From positions 1 to 11,377 of the forward strand of contig CACXGG010000129.1 in NCBI GenBank assembly GCA_902767145.1: a DNA stretch of 11,377 nucleotides. The letters are read 5' to 3'. The notes beneath the pieces are model-generated. The model did no database searches and was not told the origin of the DNA. It was given only the letters and a program-made list of their open reading frames with translations. Of the stretch, positions 1 to 6,460 are shown piece after piece. The position numbers and the translations under genes were made by a program. The number at the start of each line of letters is the position of its first letter. Positions within the stretch are counted from its first letter, which is position 1. The stretch comes from Oscillospiraceae bacterium. Its GTDB lineage: Bacteria > Bacillota > Clostridia > Saccharofermentanales > Saccharofermentanaceae.

Positions 1-32
1 GATGTAAAAATGTAATCTGTGTTTTCTTTCAT
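1..32 (-). CDS. Start of an unidentified gene, cut by the left edge
   Basis: An ATG at 30-32 follows a strong AAGGAG ribosome-binding site (39-44) at a 6-base spacing, and the frame stays open to the window edge. Only about ten codons are visible (MKENTDYIFT), too few to assign a family. The ribosome-binding site overlaps the TAA stop of the transposase gene, so the two genes could be read from one transcript. No terminator lies between them. The call rests on spacing and the ribosome-binding site alone. Confidence 0.5.
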   Translation of the reverse strand, partial: MKENTDYIFT

Positions 33-42
33 AATCGACTCC

Positions 43-789
43 TTAACCTATCCTTTGAATAACTCCTCTTCCAATACCTGTTAATCTTTCTATCTCTCTT
101 ACACTAAAACCATTATCTTTCAGCATCTTGATCGTATGGTCCCTCTCCCTTTTGTTCAGGTCACCAAACGAACGGCCATTGAAAGAATCAATAAGTTCAG
201 AAATTATCCGTCTTGCAGCGCCCTCTCTTGCAAATAGCTTTTCATTTTCAAAGATTAATTCATCGCCTTCATAAGATGCATCTAAAAATGAATTAAGAGT
301 CTGAAGATCCGGAAAGAGATCCTTTATGAGCGAAACCTCGGTTTTTGGAGACGGTGACTGATAATCACTGTAACTGGACCAGGGGTATTTATCATAACTG
401 CAGGAAAAAGCTTTTACAGGATTATTGATGATATACCTATATACATTCATAAATGAGATTGTGTCCTCAATACAAACACTAACAAACCTGCCCTGAAACA
501 AGTGTCCAACTCTTTGATACTTTGCGTTGAAATAGTAAGAATACGCAACCTGGACCTTCTTCATAAAAAGCGACAGATTGTCCTCTTTATCTTCAAGCAG
601 TAAATGAACATGATTATCCATAAGACAATACGCGATAATATTAATTCCGCACTCATCATTAAAACGGAACAACAGAGAAATATACTTTCTATAATCCATA
701 TCATCCTCGAAAATTATCATCTTGCCGACGCCCCTCGAGACAATATGATAAAAACCATTTATGGAATGCTTTCTCGGTAATCTTGCCAT
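43..789 (-). CDS. REP-associated tyrosine transposase-like protein (Y1/IS200-like domain, RAYT)
   Basis: This 248-residue protein belongs to the single-strand DNA Y1 transposase superfamily. The HUH metal-binding motif appears as His60-Val-His62 within MDNHVHLLL. The candidate catalytic tyrosines lie at about 83-86 (AYSYYFN), followed by the family block GHLFQGRF at about 95-102. A C-terminal helix-turn-helix-like segment (about 215-248, with SVREIERLTGIGRG) fits the DNA-binding tail seen in many of these proteins. I chose the ATG at 789 because the protein then starts MARLPRK, as usual for the family, and a GAGGG motif lies just upstream at a short 3-base spacing. An in-frame ATG at 822 has no ribosome-binding site. 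RAYT proteins are domesticated relatives of IS200/IS605 transposases that act on REP-type palindromes, and a large palindrome lies at 867-933 on the 5' side of this gene. No flanking IS ends are visible. The exact catalytic tyrosine is uncertain. Confidence 0.85.
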   Translation of the reverse strand: MARLPRKHSINGFYHIVSRGVGKMIIFEDDMDYRKYISLLFRFNDECGINIIAYCLMDNHVHLLLEDKEDNLSLFMKKVQVAYSYYFNAKYQRVGHLFQGRFVSVCIEDTISFMNVYRYIINNPVKAFSCSYDKYPWSSYSDYQSPSPKTEVSLIKDLFPDLQTLNSFLDASYEGDELIFENEKLFAREGAARRIISELIDSFNGRSFGDLNKRERDHTIKMLKDNGFSVREIERLTGIGRGVIQRIG

Positions 790-830
790 ACACCCTCGCG
801 AAAAATGTTGCTTATAAACCACATTTTAAC

Positions 831-862
831 ACAAAAATAAAAGGCGCAAAAGCACCTTTTTC
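831..862 (-). terminator. Intrinsic terminator of the carboxyltransferase operon
   Basis: The arms 839-847 and 852-860 form a 9-bp stem with a 4-base loop. One pair is a G-U wobble only in minus-strand RNA, which favours that direction. The stem is followed on the minus strand by UUUU, A, UUUUU (833-842). It lies after the last gene of the operon and before the transposase start, so the transposase probably belongs to a separate transcript. Confidence 0.7.
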
Positions 863-866
863 GAAC

Positions 867-933
867 GTGACGGTTGGGGACGGTTCTGTTTTGTCACAAA
901 ATGTGACAAAACAGAACCGTCCCCATTTGTCAC
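867..933. repeat. Long palindrome (REP/MITE-like element) beside the transposase
   Basis: A perfect inverted repeat has 24-bp arms at 875-898 and 902-925 around a 3-base AAA loop. The arm includes GGGGACGG and TTTTGTCACA. After a short partly mismatched interval (872-874 and 926-928), five more bases pair (GTGAC at 867-871 with GTCAC at 929-933). The outer arm covers the TGA stop of the carboxyltransferase-alpha gene (930-932). No U-run follows on either strand, so this is not a canonical terminator. As I recall, palindromes with a GGGGACGGTTC core recur in Firmicute and other genomes near Y1 transposases. I infer that this is a substrate of such a transposase. Confidence 0.8.
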
Positions 934-2315
934 CAGGTTACGGTTATTTCTTTTACTTCGTCGGCCTTGTCACGGTTTCTGATGAAGTCAGGAGCGACCT
1001 GTGGGAAGAGCGCACATGACAGTACATCCTCTTCAGACTTAGCGAAGTCCTTTACCTTAGCTCTCAGCTCGTCCATCTCGTTGGCGAGAAGGTCTGCAGG
1101 ACGGCACTCGATGACCTTCTCGTCACCTATTGCCATCTTCCTTACTTCCTCATTGACCTCACCGGGAAGTCTTCCGTATTCACCATGGAGCAGCATCTTG
1201 CTCTCTTTTGTAAATATCTTATATCGTCCCATGAGGACATTAAGGACAGCCTGGGAACCCACGATCTGGGATGTGGGTGTAACAAGGGGCGGATAACCGA
1301 AATCCTTCCTGACCCTGGGCACTTCTGCAAGCACCTCTTCGTATCTGTCTTCCGCATTTGCCTGCTTAAGCTGGGAAATGAGATTTGAGAGCATTCCTCC
1401 GGGCACCTGGTAGATCAGTGTATTGGGATCCACCCTGAGCACCTTGGGATTAAGGATACCCTCATCCTGCATCTTCTGGGCAACAGTCTTAAAGTGGGAA
1501 GCTGCCTTGTTGAGCTCGGTAAGGTCAAGTCCTGTATCCCTGGGTGTTCCCTTGAACGCTGCCACAAGAGACTCGGTGGCAGGCTGTGATGTACCTGTAG
1601 CCATGGGGGATAATGCGCAGTCGATGATATCGACACCCGCCAGGGCAGCAGCATAGTAGATCATGGAGCCTGTTCCTGTAGTATCGTGGGTATGAAGGTG
1701 TATGGGAAGATCCACTGCCTCCTTAAGCTTGGTTACCAGCGAAAAGATATCCTTGGGCAGCAGAAGGTTCGCCATATCCTTGATGCAGATAACATCAGCA
1801 CCCATCTGCTGGAGCACCTTTGCCTGGTTCACGAAATATTCTTCATTATGTACGGGACTGGTGGTATAGCTCAGTGCTGCCTCTACTGTTCCACCATACT
1901 TCTTTACTGCCTTCATGGCGACTTCCATATTGCGGACATCGTTAAGGGCATCAAATATCCTTACGACATCGATACCGTTCTCGATCATCCTTCCACAGAA
2001 GGAATCCACTACATCGTCAGCATAATGCCTGTAACCCAGGAGGTTCTGGCCTCGAAGGAGCATCTGAAGAGGCGTCTTGGGCATTGCCTTCTTAAGGATG
2101 CGGAGTCTCTCCCAGGGGTCCTCCCCGAGAAATCTCATACATGAATCAAAAGTAGCTCCGCCCCAGCACTCGATGGACCAGTAACCCATATTGTCAAGGA
2201 TCTCACAGGCAGGAAGCATATCCTCCAGCTTCATCCTGGTAGCCGCGTGGGACTGGTGGGCATCACGAAGGATGGTATCTGTGATCCAGAGCTTCTTGTT
2301 CGGCATTTCAAGCAT
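930..2315 (-). CDS. oadA: Oxaloacetate decarboxylase alpha / transcarboxylase 5S-type carboxyltransferase subunit
   Basis: This 461-residue protein moves CO2 between oxaloacetate/pyruvate and carboxybiotin. The N-terminal TIM barrel carries the DTxxRDAHQS motif (13-22, metal ligand Asp18), the lysine that is carbamylated in relatives (Lys179 in IKDMAN) and the metal-binding His208/His210 in HLHTHDTTG. The C-terminal part (about 300-440) matches the conserved carboxylase domain. There is no biotin domain at the C-terminus; biotin sits on the separate carrier encoded just upstream. The start at 2315 is fixed by an AGGTGG ribosome-binding site 8 bases upstream, inside the end of the carrier gene. 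It is the last gene of the operon, and its stop codon lies in the palindrome at 867-933. Pyruvate carboxylase subunit B is the main alternative name. The assignment of reaction partner depends on the neighbours. Confidence 0.9.
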   Translation of the reverse strand: MLEMPNKKLWITDTILRDAHQSHAATRMKLEDMLPACEILDNMGYWSIECWGGATFDSCMRFLGEDPWERLRILKKAMPKTPLQMLLRGQNLLGYRHYADDVVDSFCGRMIENGIDVVRIFDALNDVRNMEVAMKAVKKYGGTVEAALSYTTSPVHNEEYFVNQAKVLQQMGADVICIKDMANLLLPKDIFSLVTKLKEAVDLPIHLHTHDTTGTGSMIYYAAALAGVDIIDCALSPMATGTSQPATESLVAAFKGTPRDTGLDLTELNKAASHFKTVAQKMQDEGILNPKVLRVDPNTLIYQVPGGMLSNLISQLKQANAEDRYEEVLAEVPRVRKDFGYPPLVTPTSQIVGSQAVLNVLMGRYKIFTKESKMLLHGEYGRLPGEVNEEVRKMAIGDEKVIECRPADLLANEMDELRAKVKDFAKSEEDVLSCALFPQVAPDFIRNRDKADEVKEITVTW

Positions 2316-2318
2316 CGT

Positions 2319-2687
2319 TTATTCCACCTCGAAAAGGAACTCGCCGACAGCGACGGTCTGGCCCTGGGAAACTGCGATCTTAACTACCTTTCCATCCCTG
2401 GGAGAAGTGATATCGTTCTCCATCTTCATGGCTTCGAGAACAACTACTGCCTGTCCTGCTTTTACAACATCGCCCTCGGAAACATTTACCTTAAGGATAG
2501 TTCCGGGCATGGGGCTCGTAACAGAACCTGCACCGCCCTTGGAAGGAGCTGCGGGAACAGCAGCGGTATTACCTGCTTTAGGTGCTTCCTTTACAGCAGG
2601 AGCCGCAGCGGGAGCTGAACCGTCGTTATTAAGTTCAACTTCCATCTCATATTCTTTTCCGTTTAATGTGATCTTATATTTACTCAT
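2319..2687 (-). CDS. Biotin carboxyl carrier protein (1.3S/gamma type)
   Basis: This 122-residue carrier shuttles carboxyl groups on biotin between two carboxyltransferases. The N-terminal about 22 residues are a short beta-rich segment. An Ala/Pro-rich flexible linker spans about 23-53, and a biotinyl/lipoyl domain fills about 54-122. Lys88 in EAMKMEND is the expected biotinylation site for a biotin ligase. Length and layout match the 1.3S subunit of transcarboxylase and the carriers of sodium-pumping decarboxylases. Its ATG shares a base with the TGA stop of the preceding 63-residue gene (TGATG), which indicates translational coupling. It ends with TAA only 3 bases before the next gene's ATG. 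Confidence 0.93.
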   Translation of the reverse strand: MSKYKITLNGKEYEMEVELNNDGSAPAAAPAVKEAPKAGNTAAVPAAPSKGGAGSVTSPMPGTILKVNVSEGDVVKAGQAVVVLEAMKMENDITSPRDGKVVKIAVSQGQTVAVGEFLFEVE

Positions 2688-2878
2688 CAGATCTCATCCT
2701 CCAGGTCGTATTTTTTGTAATCGATATTATGGTCAGATATGAACTTCTGAAGAGAGGACTTTGCCTTTTCCCTGAAGCTCAGGACTCTTACGTTTCTGAT
2801 ATCTGTTCCTAATTCTTCGGCAATACATGCTACTGCCATAGAGACTATCATTTCATTACTAAGTGCAATACTTTCCAT
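2687..2878 (-). CDS. Small soluble protein of the carboxyltransferase operon (epsilon/OadG-tail-like)
   Basis: This is a 63-residue protein with no membrane segment or signal peptide. The stretch with [18 protein letters not shown] followed by IRNVRVLSF resembles the pattern 'helix of Ile/Ala residues, then an Arg-rich strand' seen at the C-terminal ends of small decarboxylase subunits (OadG/MmdD, and the short MmdE of Veillonella-type methylmalonyl-CoA decarboxylase). It lies between the acyl-CoA carboxyltransferase and the biotin carrier, with a strong GGAGG site 6 bases before its ATG and a 1-base overlap with the carrier gene. I infer an accessory or assembly subunit of the complex. It cannot be a complete OadG because the transmembrane helix is missing. 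Function is not established. Confidence 0.75.
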   Translation of the reverse strand: MESIALSNEMIVSMAVACIAEELGTDIRNVRVLSFREKAKSSLQKFISDHNIDYKKYDLEDEI

Positions 2879-2890
2879 GATCCACCTCCA

Positions 2891-3211
2891 TTAAAGCGGG
2901 ATATTTCCATGTTTCTTATAGGGACGGTCTTCGTACTTATCCTTCAGCATCTCGAGGGCAGATACGATCCTGGAACGTGTCTCCGAAGGAAGGATGACCT
3001 CGTCCACATATCCCCTTTCTGCTGCAACATAAGGATTCATGAACTTTTCATTATATTCATCTATGAGCTCCTGACGCTTGGCGTCCTTATCCTCTGCATC
3101 AGCGATGGCAGATCTTCCGATAATGGAGACTGCTCCGGATGCACCCATGACAGCGATCTCGGCGATGGGCCATGCATAGACCACATCAGCACCAGGTCCC
3201 TTACTGTTCAT
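2891..3211 (-). CDS. C-terminal fragment of acyl-CoA carboxyltransferase
   Basis: This 106-residue segment starts at the internal Met of IAMNSK and carries the family block GADVVYAWPIAEIAVMGASGA, an acidic-basic helix around KDAKRQELIDEY and the conserved end (AERGYVDEVILPSETR). It is the last fifth of the carboxyltransferase crotonase-fold domain. The ATG at 3211 has no convincing ribosome-binding site, so separate translation would depend on reinitiation 6 bases after the TAA. It is in the same frame as the upstream fragment. It would not be active alone. It ends with TAA at 2891-2893, 12 bases before the start of the 63-residue gene. Confidence 0.7.
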   Translation of the reverse strand: MNSKGPGADVVYAWPIAEIAVMGASGAVSIIGRSAIADAEDKDAKRQELIDEYNEKFMNPYVAAERGYVDEVILPSETRSRIVSALEMLKDKYEDRPYKKHGNIPL

Positions 3212-3217
3212 GGCGAT

Positions 3218-3220
3218 TTA
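3218..3220 (-). other. Premature TAA stop codon
   Basis: The codon order on the minus strand is GGC GCT TAA ATC GCC ATG. A conserved Tyr is expected at this position in the carboxyltransferase family. TAA also ends several other genes here (2319-2321, 2891-2893, 8103-8105, 9777-9779), so it is a normal stop in this organism. Confidence 0.85.
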
Positions 3221-4411
3221 AGCGCCGCCGTATGCTTTTCTCATGATGATGGATATCTTGGGAACAGATGCCTCAGAGAAGGCATAAAGGAGCTTCGCAC
3301 CGTGTCTGATGATACCGTTATGCTCCTGGTTGGATCCGGGCATAAAGGCAGGTACATCAACAAGGGTGATCAGCGGGATATTAAAGCAGTCACAGAACCT
3401 TATAAACCTTGCGCCCTTATCGGATGCGTTGATCTCCAAAGATCCTGCGATAAACTTACTCTGGTTTGCAACGATACCCACTGTCTTTCCGTCGATCCTT
3501 GCAAAACCGACTACAAGGTTTGCTGCAAAATCCTTCTGCACCTCGAAAAAGGACTCCACATCGGTGAAGGCTGAGATAACGTCCCTGACATCATATGCTG
3601 CCTTGGGATCCGAAGGGATGATATCAGCAAGGGATGCGCAGTTATCATTAGGGGTATCCTTAACTTCAAGGGGATCCTCCATATTGTTGGAAGGAAGATA
3701 TCCCAGAAGACGGCGTACGCCGTTGAGGCAGGAAAGGTCATCATCGTATACAAAGTGTGCAACACCGCTGACAGAGCTGTGTACTCCGGCACCGCCCAGA
3801 GCAGAAGCCGAGATCTCCTCACCGGTAACAGACTTTACTACAGCAGGACCTGTGATATACATCTGGCTGGTCTCTTTAGTCATAAAGATATAGTCGCAGA
3901 TGGCGGGAGAATAACATGCACCGCCGGCACAGGGTCCCATGATAACTGAGATCTGGGGGATAACGCCTGAAGCCATGGTGTTCCTCAGGAAGATCTCTGC
4001 ATAACCTGCAAGGGAATCTATTCCCTCCTCGATCCTTGCTCCGCCGCTGTCGTTAATAGAGATAAAGGGGGACTTCATCTTCATGGCATGAGCCGCGCCA
4101 AGGGAACCTCCGCTGATGGTGAAATCCTGTGAGGAAGCGAAAACTGTCCTTCCGTGGACCTTACCGTAACCGGTAACAACACCGTCGCCGGGCTTTTTCT
4201 TCTTATCCATACCGAAATCAGATGCCCTTGAAGCGATCATATCATCGATCTCAACAAAGGTATCATCATCGAAAAGAGCTTCCATACGCTCTCTTGCAGT
4301 AAGCTTTCCTGATGAATGCTGCTTGTCTATGCGTGCCTGACCACCGCCAAGTGCGATGGAAGCACGTTTTTCTTCAAGCTTCTTTATATCGTTTGACCAT
4401 TTTTCGTCCAT
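3218..4411 (-). CDS. N-terminal fragment of acyl-CoA carboxyltransferase (12S/MmdA/PccB-like)
   Basis: This 397-residue product transfers CO2 between carboxybiotin and an acyl-CoA such as acetyl-, propionyl- or methylmalonyl-CoA. It shows the N-terminal crotonase-fold domain with the first oxyanion-hole motif (NDSGGARIEEG), a GPCAGGACYSPA block, and most of the second domain up to the second oxyanion-hole motif RKAYGGA, where the TAA falls. The start at 4411 (MDEKW) leaves a leader of about 27 bases from the predicted promoter and fits the family's usual N-terminus. The in-frame ATG at 4435 would sit almost on the transcription start and has no ribosome-binding site. The site for 4411 (GGACGG, 9 bases upstream) is weak. 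Without the missing C-terminal part the second active-site half is incomplete. Confidence 0.85.
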   Translation of the reverse strand: MDEKWSNDIKKLEEKRASIALGGGQARIDKQHSSGKLTARERMEALFDDDTFVEIDDMIASRASDFGMDKKKKPGDGVVTGYGKVHGRTVFASSQDFTISGGSLGAAHAMKMKSPFISINDSGGARIEEGIDSLAGYAEIFLRNTMASGVIPQISVIMGPCAGGACYSPAICDYIFMTKETSQMYITGPAVVKSVTGEEISASALGGAGVHSSVSGVAHFVYDDDLSCLNGVRRLLGYLPSNNMEDPLEVKDTPNDNCASLADIIPSDPKAAYDVRDVISAFTDVESFFEVQKDFAANLVVGFARIDGKTVGIVANQSKFIAGSLEINASDKGARFIRFCDCFNIPLITLVDVPAFMPGSNQEHNGIIRHGAKLLYAFSEASVPKISIIMRKAYGGA

Positions 4412-4437
4412 CAAAACATACCGTCCATATAGCATTC

Positions 4438-4472
4438 TAACTATATGATACCAATAATACTTTGATTGTCAA
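4438..4472 (-). promoter_or_regulatory. Promoter of the carboxyltransferase operon
   Basis: On the minus strand a perfect -35 box TTGACA (4467-4472) is followed after 16 bases by TATCAT (4445-4450), five of six matches to the -10 consensus. Transcription should begin near 4438. This predicts a leader of about 27 bases to the ATG at 4411. The -35 box lies inside one of the two dyad operators described next, so a bound protein would block it. Confidence 0.7.
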
Positions 4473-4502
4473 ACTATTTTTTTTGATAATCAAACTATTT
4501 TT
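4461..4502. repeat. Two tandem 21-bp repeats with FabT-like operator dyads
   Basis: The copies at 4461-4481 and 4482-4502 match at 19 of 21 bases and abut exactly. Each opens with a 13-bp dyad of form TTTGA-N3-TCAAA (4461-4473 and 4482-4494). The second is a perfect palindrome, read on the minus strand as TTTGATTATCAAA. That sequence resembles the box bound by FabT, a MarR-family repressor of fatty-acid synthesis genes in streptococci and lactococci. The 21-bp spacing puts both dyads on the same helix face. One dyad overlaps the -35 box and the other lies upstream, touching the nadE stop codon. The regulator itself is not in this window; the family assignment is inference. Confidence 0.7.
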
Positions 4503-6415
4503 CAGGGCTTGACAGTAAGAAGATCCTCCAGCCAGATCTTATAGCTTGCATCAGAGGGCATCCTCCAGTCTCCTCTGGGAGACAGGCAGACTGTTCCTAC
4601 CTTAGGTCCGTCAGGTATACATGACCTCTTGAACTGCTGGGTAAAGAACCTCTTTATGAATGTCTCAAGCCACTTGTAGATGGTCTCATCATCATATACT
4701 CCCTCAAAGGCGACCTTAGCGATCCTGAACACCTTGGAAGGCGCGTAGGAGAACCTGAGGAAATAATAAAGAAAGAAATCATGGAGCTCATAGGGTCCCA
4801 CAAGATCCTCTGTCTTCTGTGAGATGGTACCGTCTTCGGAGGGCGGCAGGAGTTCAGGTGATACCGGAGTATCAACGATATCCTTCAGGACATCGGAAAG
4901 TTCCTTGTCGCTCTCCTCTACCCTGCCTGCTTCATATGAAACAAGGTGTCTTACCAGAGTCTTAGGGATAGAGCAGTTGACGCCGTACATGGACATGTGG
5001 TCTCCGTTATATGTAGCCCAGCCCAGGGCCAGCTCACTGAGATCTCCGGTACCAACGACTATGCCGCCAAGCTTATTGGCAACATCCATAAGCACCTGGG
5101 TCCTCTCCCTTGCCTGGGAATTTTCATAGGTTACATCATGGGTATCCATATCATGGCCGATATCATCAAAGTGGACCTTAACGGCATCGGCGATAGAGAT
5201 CTCGCGGATGGATGCCCCGTACTTTTCGGCCAGCTTAAGGGAATTGTTCTTTGTCCTTGAAGTGGTACCGAATCCGGGCATGGTAATGGCCACGATACCT
5301 TCCCTGGGAAGATCCAGCATATCAAAGGCATGTACAGTAACGATAAGTGCCAGAGTGGAATCAAGTCCGCCGGAAAGGCCCACTACCGCAGTCCTGCAGT
5401 TGATGTGCTTAAGTCTCGTGGCAAGACCCATGGCCTGCATGGAGATGATCTCCTCACATCTCTGTGCAAGATCATAAGTTGCTTCAGGAACGAAGGGATG
5501 CTTCGGGAAATACCTGGAAAGATCGAGATCCCAGACAGGCTCAGTCTCAAAGAATACCCTGTCCACAGTATCGTCCGTCTCAAATGTATTGATGAGCTGT
5601 CTTTCGTGCATAAGCTTCTTAAGGTCGATATCTGCATACACTATTCCGGGCTTCCCGGTAAAGCGCTTTGACTCAGCAAGGATATTTCCGTTTTCAGCAA
5701 TTATATCAACGCCTGCAAAGACAAGCTCCTGGGTGGACTCACCCATACCGCAGTCAGAATAGATATAAGCGCAGTTATTGATACCGCTGACTGTGGAGAT
5801 CAGTTTCTTACGGAAGGATGCCTTACCGATCACCTCATCAGAAGCGGAAAGATTACAGATTATGGTAGCGCCGTTCATGGCATATTCAGATGAAGGTGTA
5901 ACGGGCACCCAGAGATCCTCGCAGATCTCACACGAAAAACAAAACTCAGGGTAGAATGCGTTTTCGAAGACAAGCCTTCCGAAGGGGATATCGTCAAGAT
6001 CATAGATATCGTCAGCATAAGGAGTAAAATGACGCATCTCATAGAATTCCGAGTAGTTGGGAATATTGATCTTGGGGACGAAACCGAGGATCTCACCCTG
6101 ACATATAACAGCGGCACAGTTATAGAGCTTGCCGCGGTTTATCACGGGAAGTCCCACAACGATGACGGTATTAAGTTCCGACGTCTGCTCTGCGATACCG
6201 GTAAGGCCTTCAAAGGCCCTGTTTATAAAAGCATCATGCAGGAAAAGATCACCGCAGGTATACCCCGTTATGGAAAGTTCCGGAAAAACTATCAGGGAAC
6301 AGTCCTTTTCTGCCGCTTCGATACAGGAATCAACGATATTCTTACAGTTAAACTCGATATCTGTTACTCTTGTCTTAGGTGTACATGCCGCTACTCTGAT
6401 AAAACCGTCTTTCAT
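4502..6415 (-). CDS. nadE: Glutamine-dependent NAD+ synthetase
   Basis: This 637-residue cytoplasmic enzyme makes the last step of NAD+ synthesis: deamido-NAD+ is adenylylated with ATP and amidated with ammonia released from glutamine. The N-terminal nitrilase-type glutaminase domain (about 1-290) shows the catalytic triad Glu46 (FPELSITGY), Lys115 (VPKINIPNY) and Cys165 (CEICEDLW). The C-terminal synthetase domain carries the ATP pyrophosphatase loop SGGLDS (348-353) and the later GTGDLSELALGW block. Length fits the long two-domain form. I start it at 6415 because AGAAGG (6423-6428) lies 7 bases upstream and the product begins MKDGFIRVAA, typical of the family. The ATG at 6433 has no ribosome-binding site. 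No terminator follows, so its transcript may run into the carboxyltransferase operon. Confidence 0.95.
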   Translation of the reverse strand: MKDGFIRVAACTPKTRVTDIEFNCKNIVDSCIEAAEKDCSLIVFPELSITGYTCGDLFLHDAFINRAFEGLTGIAEQTSELNTVIVVGLPVINRGKLYNCAAVICQGEILGFVPKINIPNYSEFYEMRHFTPYADDIYDLDDIPFGRLVFENAFYPEFCFSCEICEDLWVPVTPSSEYAMNGATIICNLSASDEVIGKASFRKKLISTVSGINNCAYIYSDCGMGESTQELVFAGVDIIAENGNILAESKRFTGKPGIVYADIDLKKLMHERQLINTFETDDTVDRVFFETEPVWDLDLSRYFPKHPFVPEATYDLAQRCEEIISMQAMGLATRLKHINCRTAVVGLSGGLDSTLALIVTVHAFDMLDLPREGIVAITMPGFGTTSRTKNNSLKLAEKYGASIREISIADAVKVHFDDIGHDMDTHDVTYENSQARERTQVLMDVANKLGGIVVGTGDLSELALGWATYNGDHMSMYGVNCSIPKTLVRHLVSYEAGRVEESDKELSDVLKDIVDTPVSPELLPPSEDGTISQKTEDLVGPYELHDFFLYYFLRFSYAPSKVFRIAKVAFEGVYDDETIYKWLETFIKRFFTQQFKRSCIPDGPKVGTVCLSPRGDWRMPSDASYKIWLEDLLTVKP

Positions 6416-6422
6416 GGCCAGG

Positions 6423-6428
6423 CCTTCT
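6423..6428 (-). promoter_or_regulatory. Ribosome-binding site that selects the nadE start
   Basis: AGAAGG on the minus strand stands 7 bases before the ATG at 6415. It lies within the would-be coding sequence of the upstream ATG at 6433, which makes 6415 the better start. Confidence 0.6.
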
Positions 6429-6444
6429 TTCATTGAACATTGAT

Positions 6445-6460
6445 AAGAATGATTATATCA
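6445..6460 (-). promoter_or_regulatory. Candidate extended -10 promoter for nadE
   Basis: The minus strand reads TGATATAAT at 6452-6460: a perfect TATAAT (6452-6457) with the TGn extension. The TGA of the extension is also the stop codon of the preceding secreted-protein gene. No good -35 box is seen at 15-18 bases, as is usual for extended -10 promoters. The predicted start near 6445 gives a leader of about 30 bases to the nadE ATG. Confidence 0.5.

Larger units (their letters stand above)
2891..4411 (-). pseudogene. mmdA: Acyl-CoA carboxyltransferase gene (12S/MmdA/PccB type) interrupted by one in-frame TAA
   Basis: Read through the stop, this frame encodes 506 codons, the normal length for propionyl/methylmalonyl-CoA carboxyltransferase subunits. 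Codon 398 (3218-3220) is TAA. Family members read RKAYGGAYIAMNSK here, so the TAA sits exactly where Tyr (TAT/TAC) is expected, and the frame resumes with IAMNSK without any shift. A single base change explains it. Both halves are otherwise intact and well conserved, suggesting a recent event, a sequence error or readthrough. The two open segments are listed separately. Confidence 0.8.

Noticed and set aside
875..925. The long palindrome as an intrinsic terminator
   Set aside because: No U-run follows the stem on either strand; a separate normal terminator lies at 831-862.
783..1019. Plus-strand 78-codon frame through the palindrome
   Set aside because: It consists of the terminator, the palindrome and antisense of oadA; no homology or start signal supports it.
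2191..2742. Plus-strand open frame over the oadA/biotin-carrier junction
   Set aside because: It is antisense to two clearly conserved genes, has no recognisable motif or ribosome-binding site, and reads as low-complexity Ser/Ala.
2687..2878. Calling the 63-residue protein OadG
   Set aside because: OadG has an N-terminal membrane helix; this protein has none.
3218..3220. Alternative genetic code with TAA read as tyrosine
   Set aside because: TAA is the stop of several other genes in the window (43-45, 2319-2321, 2891-2893, 8103-8105, 9777-9779), so it functions as a stop here.
3200..3225. Frameshift splitting the carboxyltransferase into two genes
   Set aside because: Both parts are in the same frame and the protein sequence continues without loss or gain; a single substitution explains the break.
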